DNA of 32,515 bases from positions 1 to 32,515 of the forward strand of contig WIXG01000613.1 of assembly GCA_009869945.1 (NCBI GenBank), written 5' to 3'. Below, piece after piece: positions 11,129-21,875 of this stretch (position 1 is the first letter of the stretch; each line of letters opens with the position of its first letter). The stretch is from Mesaphorura yosii. Its lineage: Eukaryota; Arthropoda; Collembola; Poduromorpha; Tullbergiidae. The translations under genes were made by a program, and so were the position numbers. The notes under the pieces were generated by a model. That model saw only the letters and a program-made list of their open reading frames with translations. It did not search any database and was not told the DNA's origin.

Positions 11129-12925
11129 TCACTCGAGCATTAGTTGAGACAAATTCCTCTTTAGTATCGTTTCTCTGACAACATTGAAAATTAAACGGAT
11201 CTGCTCCGTGTCAACTGCAGTAGTCCAATGATAATAGAGTTTCTTCTCCACTCTGTTCTGGCTGATAAAAAGGTGGAGGAGGAAGCGCTGGACGGAGTCG
11301 ACGCTTGGAGTGGCTGCTGCTGCAGGTGATGGAGGTCCAGTTTTAGTGTGTTCGGCAAACTCCGGAAAGTGGAAGCACAAAGACTCTGGACTGGATTCTA
11401 ATTTCTTAACGAGCAGGTCGTACTTATTAAGGAAGAGTATTACAGAGACTTGATTGAAAACTCTGTTGTTGATGAGGAGGCTGAAGACGTTGACTGATTC
11501 CCGTAGACGATTGGTGGTTCTGTCCTCGGCGAGGGCCTGCAAAGATTTTGAGGGAGGCGTCGTGAACGAGTCGAGTGGCGGAGCCCCCCAAAGGGGGGCT
11601 AGACCGCTCGAATCCTTCGCTCCGCGGTAGCAACGTGGCCCGTCGCTAGTAAAGACCGCCTACGGCGGTAAGACACTGGAAACCGCCTGCGGCGGAGAAA
11701 ACTAACTGCTGCCCCCCATCCACCACCCAAACCCGCCGCCCCCGTTATTCCGCGGAGAGGGGTTAAGTCCCCCTTTAATAAACACGGGGGGGGGGGCGGG
11801 ATTCCATTGTCTTACCGCCAAAGGCGGTCCGCTTCTAGCGGCAGGCCACCATAAAATATACTCACCTGATCCCACTCACTCGCCCCCACCATGTAAATCA
11901 TAGCCGTCAACCCCACCTGCGTGAAGCACTCGACCCATTTCGACCTTTGAGTACGCTGCCCCCCAACATCGTAGAATGTAAAAGGCACTTGATTGATGGA
12001 GAGGTGGAGTTGATGCAGTCCTTTTGTAGCACGGCGGAGGAGGAGGATGTCTTTGGTGGAGGGTTCATAGTCCTGCGTTTAGACCAGATTCAGAGACGAT
12101 ACACACTAAAATCAGGCTTTCCGCCTTCGGCGGCGGCCACTCACCTGCGCCGAGATCCTCGGAAGCTCGTCCAAGAACCACTCTACCGAATCCGAGATCT
12201 GTAAAATACTCCTCCTACAAAAGACCTGCTTAATAGAAGAGTCGCTCCATAAGCAAGAGATGGGCTGCGTTAGCTCTGAAAACCTCTCCCGGTCGATCAC
12301 GTTCGGATTGGTGCTGAGGAGAAGGTCGGAGTGGGATTGATTCCCCTCCTGTTCCCATGGAACCCCCAGCTTGGAACGGGCATCGGCGAGGACCCGGATC
12401 CCTTTTTCATAAAAGAGTGAGAGCATATTAAATCAGAGGGTCTCAGTGGGGAGGTTTTGGCCAAGTAGCGAAAAATTTCACCAAATTGGAATTCGCCCAA
12501 TGGATTCGCCCGCTCAATTTGTTAAATACTCACCCTGCACAATATTCGAGTAGACGTTCAGTCTAAACCCTTGCAGGTCCTCCTCTGTGAATCGCACCCC
12601 ATGAATAATCCGTATCTGCTTTATAAAAGTTGACTTGCCCGATTCCCCCGCTCCTAATAATAGGACTTTGACCTGTGGAGAATAAGAGTGTCTTAGGTGG
12701 GGGTTTTGTAGAGGGGGGTCAATTTCCAGAGGAAGATGGCTATAGGTGAGGAGTTTCTATTAGGGGGCAGTCAATTATCAATAAATCACATCTAACCTGC
12801 CTCTTTAGCATCCTCCTCTCCCTTTCTAGCTCCCTGTCTATCGCACGAGAGCGGGCCGACTCCAAATCATAATTATTGGTACGGCAACAGCAGTAACAGG
12901 AGCAGTCCCTCATTATTAAATTCAA
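11129..12925 (-). CDS. GNA13: Heterotrimeric G protein alpha subunit, G12/13 class
   Basis: Five exons on the minus strand (12925-12797, 12672-12534, 12401-12145, 12072-11866, 11536-11129) join to 379 residues, against 377 in human GNA13. All G boxes are present: P-loop GAGESGKST (50-58), switch I RRATKG with Thr191, DVGGQR (210-215, catalytic Gln214), NKYD (281-284) and TTAVDT (349-354). The tail QLMLE resembles the QLMLQ of the G12/13 class. The N-terminus has a Cys cluster (CSCYCCC), suited to palmitoylation and membrane anchoring. The protein would couple receptors to RhoGEF and Rho signalling, as Concertina does in fly gastrulation. A second Met lies four codons in. Intron 4 (11537-11865) is filled by an introner-like element, and intron 3 holds a small GC hairpin next to the donor. 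The gene shares its upstream region with Tweety. Confidence 0.95.
11537..11865. repeat. Introner-like element, copy B, filling G-alpha intron 4
   Basis: The 329-base intron is almost wholly repeat. In gene sense it opens GTGAGTATATTTTATGGTGGC and closes with CACGACGCCTCCCTCAAAATCTTTGCAG-type sequence (the last 16 bases before the exon are CCTCAAAATCTTTGCAG less one). Inside are the shared blocks: CCGCTAGAAGCGG, the ACCGCCTTTGGCGGTAAGAC arm, the GGAAACCGCCTGCGGCGG arm, a C-rich centre with TTTAATAAACACGG, and an AGCCCCCC..GGGGGGCT hairpin. The insertion point is CAG|GCC, phase 0. Relative to the host gene the internal C-rich segment is antisense, opposite to copies C and D. Confidence 0.85.
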
Positions 12926-13570
12926 TCAGTCTTGGCCAGGAGAGTAATAAAGTGGAAGGTCTGGACGGACGGATGACCGACTACATACTACAAATGAGCT
13001 ACACTCCTACATTTGCACCCCGGAAGTGACCAATGCAGGGCAATATTTGAAGCACTGGTCAAGGTGTGGACGGATAAACTAACACAAAAACTACCGCACT
13101 ACTGCTAAAAAATCACCCGCACACTCACATCTCCGATTGTTCAATCAAAGCAATCATCGTCAGCTGTGCTCTGTCCTCCGTAGCGATTTTCGAATCCGGG
13201 CGCCTCCTTTTTCAAAGATTCGGAGAGAGTGTTGAGTTTTGCGCAGGCCTCGAGTTTCTGTAGCACTCTTCTTCATTGATCGCGATCACCGCACCCCGTC
13301 CAGGCAGCAAAAGAGTGTTGTTGGGGTGCGATGCACTGCTACACTGCACTTCTGCCGCTGGAGAAGCTGCGTACAAAAGTTGTTTGTTGACAGCGCGAGT
13401 ACACCGCAGAGAGTGAAAGTACGCTGCTATCACCAAAACAACCCTCTCAAACCGCCGAGGAGCTCTTCATTCTTTAGCTGCTCCACACCACTGCTTCTGG
13501 TCTCCGCCTCCGTTCGCCAGTGGAGTCGGGGTGGGCTGCTGCCATTCTGCTCGAGTCTCCGGGATCAACA
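12926..13570. promoter_or_regulatory. Bidirectional promoter region of G-alpha12/13 and Tweety
   Basis: The 645 bases between the two start codons must hold both 5' leaders and both promoters, since the genes point away from each other. No TATA box is convincing on either strand. The open frames crossing it (13212-13634) have no recognisable content. The arrangement is read from gene positions; transcription starts cannot be placed from sequence alone. Confidence 0.55.
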
Positions 13571-16500
13571 ATGCTCCCCACACACACAAACACCCGCTGG
13601 CTCGTCTCGTTCCTCCACCGGTTCCCCCATTTAAACACAACCCTTAATAGGGTCAACTCTACTTTTGACTCGAGATCTGAATCGTATTTAGAATCTCTCG
13701 GGATACTCGCCTCCGTTCCAGCTCTACTACTAATAACTAGTTTGAGTTTATTATTATTGTACTTGGTGACGAGGTGCTGCGATGGGAATGGGAAGCAGAG
13801 TACTGGTGGGGGGTGTTGTGTTAGATTCGTATTGGTACTGGTTGCAGTTGGGAGCTGGTGAGTTTGCAATTCCTTAACAAAAAAAAACCCATTTAAAGGG
13901 GGGAATGTGTCTAATGATTCTTTATCCCAACAGCCTCTCCTCCTCGTTATCCCTCTACGCCAATGACGACCTGCATAATTCGTTGGCAACAGTCGTCCAA
14001 TCAGTACGCTCAATAGACTTGTATATAAGGCACTTGTCATTGGCGACCCACCAGATGGAATCTTCTCTTGGCTCTACTATACCGATGAATATAAGCGTCT
14101 TGGCGAACGTGTTCGAGAAGCCGTTGGTGAGTGGAGATTAGATTCGCTCGGGGGTTCTTCTAACTGGGGACGGGGGTTTCGGGAGAATTTAGAGACGGGA
14201 GCTCGAAATTTTCGGGACTGAAGGGACGGGGGTCCAACTTCGACATTTATGATTGTGACGGGGCTTGCACACAGGCTCTGAACTTTGGCTCCACCTTCCA
14301 AATTTGAGATTCCCAGGGCTGTGATTCTAATCTCCCCCCATCTTTCCAACAGCTCAACCGGACAGCCTACACGGAGCTCCAAGTCAGCCTAGACTACCTG
14401 CGGAGGAACGCAAGCTGGACCCTGACTAATATCCAACTCTTCAATGACAAGTACTTTGGATTGATTGACTCGAATCAGTATGCAAGACTAGCAGAGTCTA
14501 TTCGGTGGCCTACAACTGTGGCCCTCCAGAGCGTATTTATTGTACTGAATTTGTTGCTACTGTATGCGGTTGGGAGAGGCTCGAGGTGTTCGTACATCAC
14601 GTGAGTTTTGGGTATTTCCATCGCTTTCGATTTCCACCATGGCGATCGGCTTTTTAAAGTTGGCGCGTTCTTTTTATGGTGACGGAGTTACGAATTTCCA
14701 GCACCTCTGCATTTTTTTTGGGAAGGGGCGCCGAATTTGAATTTTACCGGCTGTCTGCTTATGATTTTCTGTGAATTTTTGAATTCGTTTCCCAATGGTT
14801 GCCTTGGTAGCCAGCTTTAAACCCGTCGACAGGGGGTTTCGAGTTTCCCTCTGCATTTACCTCGCATTGAGCGCTGAATTTGAATTTAGCGAGTCTCCAT
14901 GGCGGGGTATTTTTTTCTGTTTCGTAGTTTTTGAACGTGAGCATGATGGCGACCTTGGTACTATTATTGTTGTTCGTTGATTTCCGATTTTTTTCTTACT
15001 CGCCATGGTAACTAGGTTCCATTTTTTTCAATCCTTGGCTCACGATTGAGGTGCTTGATAACCCATTGTTCTCCCCCCAGGTTCTCAGTCCTCGGCCTCC
15101 TCGCCCTAATCATCAACTGGAGCCTCGTCTCTGTGTACTTGCTACTCTCCGTCTCCCTTGCGGATGTGTGCAGTGCACCTTCTCGAATAATTTCCATCGA
15201 GGTCCCACTACTAACAAGCTGCTCACGCGATTTGATAAGTTATTACATCAACTGCGGTGGAGAAACAGGAAGCCAGTCTCCCCTTCTACAAGAGATAGGG
15301 TTCATAGGGGGTTGTGTGGAGGCGACGAGGGTCGTTTTGAAGGAATTAAAGGATGATGCTGTGAGGTTTTACGATGGTGAGAAGGTAAGAAGATATCTTT
15401 GGTGGCTCCGTAACGGAAGACGAGGACCTTGAGCCCCCCCTGAAGGGGGGGCTTGGGGACCTCGCCATCGTCACATCCGTGGTAGCGGTGTGGCCCGCCG
15501 CTAAAGGCGGACCGCCTTTGGCGGAGGAAACTAACACCCGCCCGCCCCCCATCCCCGTAACCCGCGGGGGAAGGGGTCAAAACCTTCCCTGTAATAAAGA
15601 CGCGGGGGGGTACTGTCTTCCGCCGTCGTTTTTTAGCGACGGGCCCCCCGCTCCCGCGGAGCGAAGGATTCGAGAAGCCGAGGCCCCCTTTGGGGGGCTC
15701 CGCCGATCGACTCCTTCACGACGCCCCCCATCTATCTTCACAGGTCACGCCCCCCATCGAGTCAATAATGGACCAGCTCCACTCATTAGACATGACATTA
15801 CAAGACCTCGAGTCATCCGACTGCCAGCAACCTTACAATGAGTACAAGAGGGCTGTTGAAGCTGGATGTGGTGTTGGATTATTCGGACTGGCTTTATTGT
15901 TGGCCTCATCAGCTGTATCAGCTCTATTATTCACTGTGGGGGTTGGATTCGACTCGCATGCGTGGATTTATGGGGTGAGGAGGGGCTCTAGCACGGGAGG
16001 AACACTACAAAGGAACGGCGGCAGCAGTAAAGGGTGAGTTTTGACCGTGTTTTTATGAGTGGGGTTTTTGAAATCGTTCTCCCTCTATCGCACGAGCTTT
16101 CCCAACCCCAACCTATGATGAGTTTTGGGGGGCTAAATTCGAGTCTCCATGGGTGGGGTTTTTTCAAAAGTTTGAGCTTAATTGAGCAGTTTCCATGCAG
16201 TTTCTAAAATCTGCTATCTTCACAGGTCAAAGTCCCATCATCACCAGGAGCCCCAGCACTACCAGCAGCAGCCACCACCTATAGGAGCTGGAAGGAACGG
16301 CCACCAGTACGAGCACGACTCGTTTCTACCACCCCAGCCATACCAACAACAATACCAGCAGCACTACAGCACCCAACCAAGAACCGGGCACCACCACTCA
16401 CAGCATCAGCAGAGAGGAGGTCCTCAGCAGTTAGTGTCACTCTCGACTATAGAAGATTTTATATCATTAGAGGGGGTTTTGAAAGGGGGGTTTTCTTTCT

Positions 16501-16639
16501 GCTCCTTCACAGGTACGGAACAACAGCCAGGCACCATGGCCACTACAACGACCCACCGCCACCGCTTCGACCAAACAATGGCCAGTACGCGACTCTGAGC
16601 AGGGCCTGTAAGACGCTAGAAGCGAACGACTTTTATTAG
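13571..16639 (+). CDS. TTYH: Tweety homolog, five-TM membrane protein
   Basis: Seven exons (13571-13857, 13934-14126, 14353-14600, 15081-15384, 15744-16033, 16226-16429, 16513-16639) join in phase to 550 residues. The N-terminus has the family pattern (W..FLHR.PH.N.TL..VNSTF), then TM segments at about 43-67, 85-104, 212-234, 244-268 and 385-410. The cores RWP before TM3 and GLLALIINW in TM4, followed by ADVC, are typical of Tweety. The end YATLSRACKTLEANDFY looks like the conserved C-terminus. Family members were proposed as calcium- or volume-regulated anion channels; later structures suggest a lipid-handling role. Exon 6 codes a His/Gln/Tyr-rich tail that is probably disordered. Intron 4 is an introner-like element. 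The exon 4 donor was set at GAGAAG|GTAAGA because an earlier GTGAGA breaks the frame. The exon 6 donor (GTTAGT) is weak. Confidence 0.93.
15385..15743. repeat. Introner-like element, copy C, filling Tweety intron 4
   Basis: The 359-base intron begins GTAAGAAGATATCTTTGGTG and ends CACGACGCCCCCCATCTATCTTCACAG (read in two parts: the CACGACGCCCCCC end of the element, then a pyrimidine tract and CACAG). Inside are TGAGCCCCCCCTGAAGGGGG as a hairpin, CCGCCGCTAAAGGCGG, GGAGGAAACTAACACCCGCC, a C-rich centre with GTAATAAAGACGCGG, GGAGCGAAGGATTCGAG and GGCTCCGCCGATCGACTCC. The insertion point is AAG|GTC, phase 0. The copy lies in a plus-strand gene, whereas B and D lie in minus-strand genes. Confidence 0.85.
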
Positions 16640-17274
16640 CTGGACCAGGCCAGGGATTTAGAAGATGGAACCTCGTGGCTACGGGACACTGGAAACTATA
16701 CGCGAGTGGGTGGGCTGCTCGCCCTTGGAAACCCCCTCAGCAACTATGCAAACACGGGATCTCAAAGGAAACGGGGGGAATCTCGAAAACGGAGAATCGC
16801 AGTTATACATAGTTGCCTAGGAATCTTAAGGTCTAGTCTACAGCTGCCAAAAATACAAACGATAAGTTTAAGCACACTGAAGATGTGCAATAAGGCTACT
16901 ATTTGATCACGTTCTCACTTTTTCCACGTCGTTAGTTTTCGCGCGCGCTCTCCAATTGCTCACTTTCTCGATAGCTGCTTAGAGAATCTTTTGTAATGGT
17001 ATTTAGTCAGATATTCGCTTGTCTCTTGCTGCGTACTCGAATAAAAATGGAGACTTTTTCCCGCCACACTTAGAAACAAGGTCGATTTATTGTCCAACGA
17101 GGCGCATATGGAAAACGCGTACAAAAAAAAGTTGCATACAAAAATGTTGTGTGTGCTATGGAAACGTAGGGGAAAATAAATTATGAAAAGGAGGGCGGAG
17201 TAAATTACGGAGCGGAGTTGTATTTTACAGTGTGAGGGAGTTCTCCGATGGCTGATAAGCGGAGGCTGTCCTCC
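16640..17274. other. Convergent 3' ends of Tweety and the claudin-like gene
   Basis: No coding gene. The likely poly(A) signal of Tweety is AATAAA at 17040-17045 on the plus strand. That of the claudin-like gene is AATAAA on the minus strand, read as TTTATT at 17086-17091. With cleavage some 15-30 bases past each, the two 3' untranslated regions would abut or overlap slightly. An ATTAAA-like or other upstream signal for Tweety is not obvious. Confidence 0.55.
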
Positions 17275-18856
17275 TCAGTAGCTGTACGGGTACTGTCCCT
17301 GGCCCTGCACAGGCCCCCCGTAATAGGGCCCTCCATACCCATAAGCTGCGGCCTTCTGCTGTTGCTGCTGTTGTTGTGGGTAGACTGCGGGAGAAAATTT
17401 AAAAAAAAAACAGAAAATTGTTAATGGCAACGGACTAAACTCTACAGAATCTCAATTTTAAATTTCATAAAAATTCCTCACCCGTCATCAAATACTGCTG
17501 CTGGCTCCCTACACCATTCTCCCTGTAAAGACAACTGGCCGCTCCAGCGAATAAAGTCGCTGCTACCAAACTCAATCCCACACTACACCAGGCGAGGTAG
17601 AAACTCCAATCTAGTTGTTTGTAGCTCAACTCCCTTAATTGTGGCAACCACCCCCTGTAGTAGTTCTCTGTAGATAGTTTCTCCTGCTCGTAGTACTCAA
17701 CCCCATGCCAGAGGCCCATGGAGCCGGCGGAGAGGAGGCCTGTGAAATTTAAGGAGGGGAAATTACACTGGTGGCTGGATTGCAGAGTGGAGCACCATGG
17801 CAGCTAATGCAACCTCTCAAAGAGAGTCGCCAAACCACCACTTTTAAATAGCAACTCACAAGAAACGAGAACGAGTATCGCCGTTGTTGTGATGTTTCCA
17901 GATGACCGTCTCCAGCACCCCGCCACCCCAGTCCAGAAGGCGAGGAATAAGAAGAGGAATGAGAGGATGAAGAGGGCGACCATCGCCCTCGCCATGTCTG
18001 CAACGTGCACCCTCTTTTGTTAAATAAATCTCTAATATAAATCTCCAGGAAACACTTACGCAACCGCCCCATCTCATCCTGAGAGAAGCTAGAAGTCAAG
18101 TTCTCAGAGTCCGGGACGTAGTAGTCAATGTCCATGCAGTAGGTTTCGACGGGGGATAGGTAGATGAGGGAGCCTGCAAAGATTTTGAGGGGGGCGTCGT
18201 GAACGAGTCGAGCGGTGGAGCCACGGCCCCAAAGGGGCCGGAGGCTAGACCGCCTTTGGCGGTAAGACACTGGAAACCGCCTGCGGCGGAAGACACTAAC
18301 CCCCGACCCCATCCGCCCGTCTTTATTAAAAGGGAGCTTATGACCCCTCCCCTCTCGGGTTACGGGGATGGGGGCCGGCGGGGGTATGGGTCTTCTGCCG
18401 CAGGCGGTTTCCAGTGTCTTACCGCCAAAGGCGGTCCGCTTCTAGCGGCGGGCCACGCCGCTACCGCGGAGCGAAGGATTCGAGCGGCTTAGCCCCCCTT
18501 TGGGGGGCTCGCCCACTCGATTCGTTCACGACGCCACCATAGATATACTCACCTAAGCTCGGCTTCCCTCCCGCCCCAAAGCACACCCTCCACAGACCCT
18601 TAGTCCGGGAAAAGTAGATTGGATTCGTATCAAAGTCCTCTGGCAACGAGTCCGACTCCCTCGTCAGCCTCTCCTGGAATCAAACATTCTTCAGAGACGT
18701 GCTCGTCGCTGCTAAAACAGTCGCACTCACCCTCAACCTCTCCCTCTTCACATCTATGCGGAGCCAGTTGTCTGTAGAAAAGGCAATCGCCAGCAGCGCC
18801 ACCGAAAGAACAGCAGCCACCGTCCCAATGGACAAAGTAACAGCGGAGCAGGGCAT
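17275..18856 (-). CDS. Claudin/PMP22-superfamily four-TM protein
   Basis: Six exons on the minus strand (18856-18731, 18673-18553, 18173-18060, 17997-17860, 17739-17482, 17384-17275) give 288 residues. The claudin signature W..GLW..C..C is visible in the first outer loop: Trp31, GLW at 68-70, Cys73 and Cys95. Four hydrophobic segments lie at about 4-28, 126-148, 153-176 and 212-238. The tail is Gln/Tyr/Gly-rich and ends in a short YSY sequence, not a clear PDZ ligand. The loop between TM1 and GLW is longer than in classical claudins, so it may belong to the wider clc-like, stargazin-like or arthropod septate-junction branch. It would act in the plasma membrane at junctions or as a channel auxiliary subunit. 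The exon 4 acceptor (TTGCAG|ACATGG) was chosen because the nearer AG sites break the frame. Intron 2 is an introner-like element. Confidence 0.85.
18174..18552. repeat. Introner-like element, copy D, filling claudin-like intron 2
   Basis: This is the most complete copy: a 379-base intron with clear terminal inverted repeats. The left end GGGGCGTCGTGAACGAGTCG is matched by CGATTCGTTCACGACGCC on the right. A nearly perfect inner inverted repeat of about 45 bases follows (18252-18297 against 18388-18434, both with CCGCCTTTGGCGG, GGTAAGACACTGGAAACC and CCGCCTGCGGCGG or complements). In gene sense it opens GTGAGTATATCTATGGTGGC and closes CCCCTCAAAATCTTTGCAG, the same acceptor end as copy B. The insertion point is TTAG|GCT, phase 1, a different phase from B and C. 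Confidence 0.88.
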
Positions 18857-21800
18857 CTTTGTGACTCTCTGGGCTTGTCAATCGCTCTCTTTTGTATGGT
18901 CTGAACGGCCCTTCGACTACACTCGCTGGATTCGGCCGCTTCTGGCTCCCGAATACCCTCACGCCTGCTGTCCACTTCTTCGCTTCCGTAACCGTGTACT
19001 GTTGACCTCTCTCTCTCTGACGACCGCTGCAGTAGTGAAGACCTGTTTTCTCCGACTACCTGCTCCCTGAGCGCATATTGCCGAGAAGAAACTGGTCTCT
19101 TTGCATTCTCCTCAGGAGCAGCGTTCTCTTCAACGAAAGGAATTCGCTGCCCTGAGGGCACTCTCGTCTTACGAGGAGCATAGTAGTTCTTCACCTTTCT
19201 GCATTACTCGAAAGTGGCCAACAATGCACTCGGTTGCTGTTCTCGCCGCCTGCCGGGAGGTGGCGTGCGGTCAGCGCTCCGCGCCCCACTTTCGCTCCCT
19301 CCTTGCAAGAGCGGTCCTCGGGTGTGGAGCGCATGCAGAGGGTGCCGAGGAAACTGGGTTCCTAAAACCAGCTGCGCAACAGAAGAGGAAATAGGAGAGT
19401 TGTGTTTATTGCTAGATGTGATCAAATACCAATAAATATGACGAAAGGCACGTACAGGCTCAATGAAACTAAGCTAAAACTGTGTAAAAACTAAAACGGT
19501 CCAAGACCTAAAGAGAGTTTGAGACTAAAGTTTGGACCCTTGATTCTGATTAGGAAATCAGCCGCACAAGAGGAGGGTCCCCATTGACATTACGGGCACG
19601 ATCCTGAAATTCGGCATAATTTCAAAAGTGACAGCAGCAGCAGAGATGCGACAGCCGACAACACCCACCACGACGCGGCGGAGAGTAGCCTGTGGAAAGT
19701 AGGAGGGGCCCCCAACAACTCCCAGAATAGACGTGTAGTAGCCACCGCAAAAGCACGGCTTCGAAGCCGAGTCCCCCGAGCTGCGTTTTTTAAGGGGGGG
19801 GTTACTCATGTGGAGGCCGCCGCAGACTTTACTGTAGTGGTGAAGAGTTGATTGGCGGTCGCCCAATGACATGCCCCCCCCCCCAGCGTTAGAAGAGGAA
19901 CCTGAGAATTTGCGGTTTTTACCCGGCGGAGGTTCAGTTACCATTGAAACCAGGGCCTGCTCGGCAGGGTAGGCAATTGGGTTTAACCGTCGGAAAGGCC
20001 CCGTTTCCGCATTCGGAGGATGTCCATTGACATGGTTACGGTTGTATTATTAGTGGTGGGTGGGCAAAGACCGGTTGACCCACCGACTGAGCACTGCTTT
20101 CGCACTGCGGAGGGCCTGCAAACGCTCAACCCTCTCCGGTCTCACCCGGTCCACCCCCGAGAAACACCTGCGCCTGGCTTATTTCAGCGGAGGAAAATTA
20201 CTGCGGCGGGGCAGCTTACATGCGACCGAGGGCAGCAAATGTACAGTACCCGCCTGAGGGATTGCTGGTGGGAGGCGTCCCCCCTCGGTCGCTCCCCCCG
20301 ACTCCAACCCACCGGCTGCTCCTTCATCGGTGGCTGCTCCCAGGCGCTCCCCGCTCCGGAAGAATCAGCTTTCACAATGATCTCAAGAGTGTATTCGACT
20401 TGAATCAGATCATCGTGGAGGCCGGTTCCCCGTCGCTGCTCCTTCCCTGCACCCTCCTGCTCACTGCACGCTACTCCTTCCAAGTGCTCCGGCGCTCCTT
20501 CTGTAGTCACTCTTGGAAAAGACGGCCAGTCTGAGGAGGTTTGGAGGAGTGCGCCCGGCGCACTCGGAGTAAACGAGAAACTGCTGCCAGAGTGGTGTGG
20601 ATGAATGAAATGCAGCGCACTGCTCGGCAGCATTCCTTTCCACGTTGGCACTTTTTTCAGCACTCATGGTGATACTCTCTCGTGTGTGCTCCACTCTACA
20701 TGCACGCTCGTGCAGCAGCAGCAGCAGTAACACACTTCGGCATGGCACTCCCAGATTTTTACAGCAACAGCGAGCGTAGAGCGTCACCGTGTACACCCTT
20801 TCCTATAGCAGTACTCGCTACAGAGTATAGGCCCATGTACCATGTTGATGGGCTCATTCGATGCTGTGTGCTCTTTTTGAAAGGGGGCGAGAGAGAAGAC
20901 GGTGCTCGTACGCTCGAGAGTGGAGAATGAATGAATGAGAGTCTCTCGTAAGGAGACGGTGGAGAGGACATTGACACGGTGAAGGTGGTCGCCGTAAGAA
21001 AGCCGGTCAGCCGCCGTCGGGATGATGATGACGCTGCTGACCTGGCGTCATGGTGATGGACCTCGGGAGGCGCCCCCTCAAAAAAAAATTGGGCACGAAT
21101 GCACGAGAATGAATGGGCACACAAAACAATTGGACCTGGAAAAAGTGCAACTTGCTGGAGAAACGCCCCAGACCCTCGCACCGGATACCAGGGGGCACAG
21201 CTAATTTTTAATTGTAGTCAGAGTCTGCGGAAATTTGTCAACAAACATTTCGACCACTGCTGCCATACAGCATGAAATGTGTTGTATCTTTTTAACTAGA
21301 CAACCGTGATAAAATTCTGATCATTGGAAGTTCGGCAAAAGGCAGGAATTTTTTTTTTTGAGAATTTGTGTCACCGGGAACTTTTTCTTGGATTCTGGGG
21401 CCTTTAAAATTCTGGTCATTATTCTCTTTCGGACTGTTGGCAAATTTTTTTCCCTGACTTAAAAAAACAAATTCAACAATTGTCGTGGTAACCTCAAAAA
21501 AAAATTTCCCTCACGCCCTCCGCGCATGGGGATCACTCGAGAACCAAACAATTTTTAAAAAAACAATTCCAAAATTGTCATGGTAACCGGAAAAAAACTC
21601 GCCCGTAATTGATACGCGAAAGAAAACCATGGTGATAAGGTGGAATGAAGCGCGCATAAAACTCATCTCGGCTCTCCCGTTTATTCGAAGCTGTGTAGGT
21701 CGCGCTGAACAATTCGCTTTATGATTTTTGAAAGTGCGCGCTGGAAATTCGAGAAACAAACGAAAACGAGGGAAATCAAATTCTTTAAACAATTGCGATC

Positions 21801-21875
21801 TTATTAAATCTAGTCCGCTGCTGTCCGCTCCATCCTCCGGTCTTCAAAAACTCCGCCTCGACTGCTGCGCCCCCC
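18857..21875. other. GC-rich unassigned stretch between two minus-strand genes
   Basis: It contains the leader and promoter of the claudin-like gene, the 3' end of the B-box-cyclophilin gene (minus AATAAA as TTTATT at 21680-21685) and 19.4-21.2 kb in which several frames of 80-160 codons stay open on both strands, as expected from GC content. A minus-strand gene may exist here: an ATG at 20667, a frame 20663-20184 and a frame to a stop at 19558 after good acceptors (CTTTCCACAG ending near 19689, AATTTCAG near 19605). I could not join them in phase and recognise no domain. AATAAA on both strands near 19403-19434 hints at transcript ends there. Confidence 0.4.

Noticed and set aside
13474..14040. 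Minus-strand frame of 188 codons
   Set aside because: It is the shadow of Tweety exons 1 and 2, whose plus-strand products and splice phases are clear.
20184..20663. Minus-strand frame with DDLIQVEYTLEIIVK, like a beta-strand of an arrestin domain
   Set aside because: The similarity covers one strand only. The rest of the frame is low-complexity, GC-driven sequence, I found no partner exons in phase, and the opposite strand is equally open.
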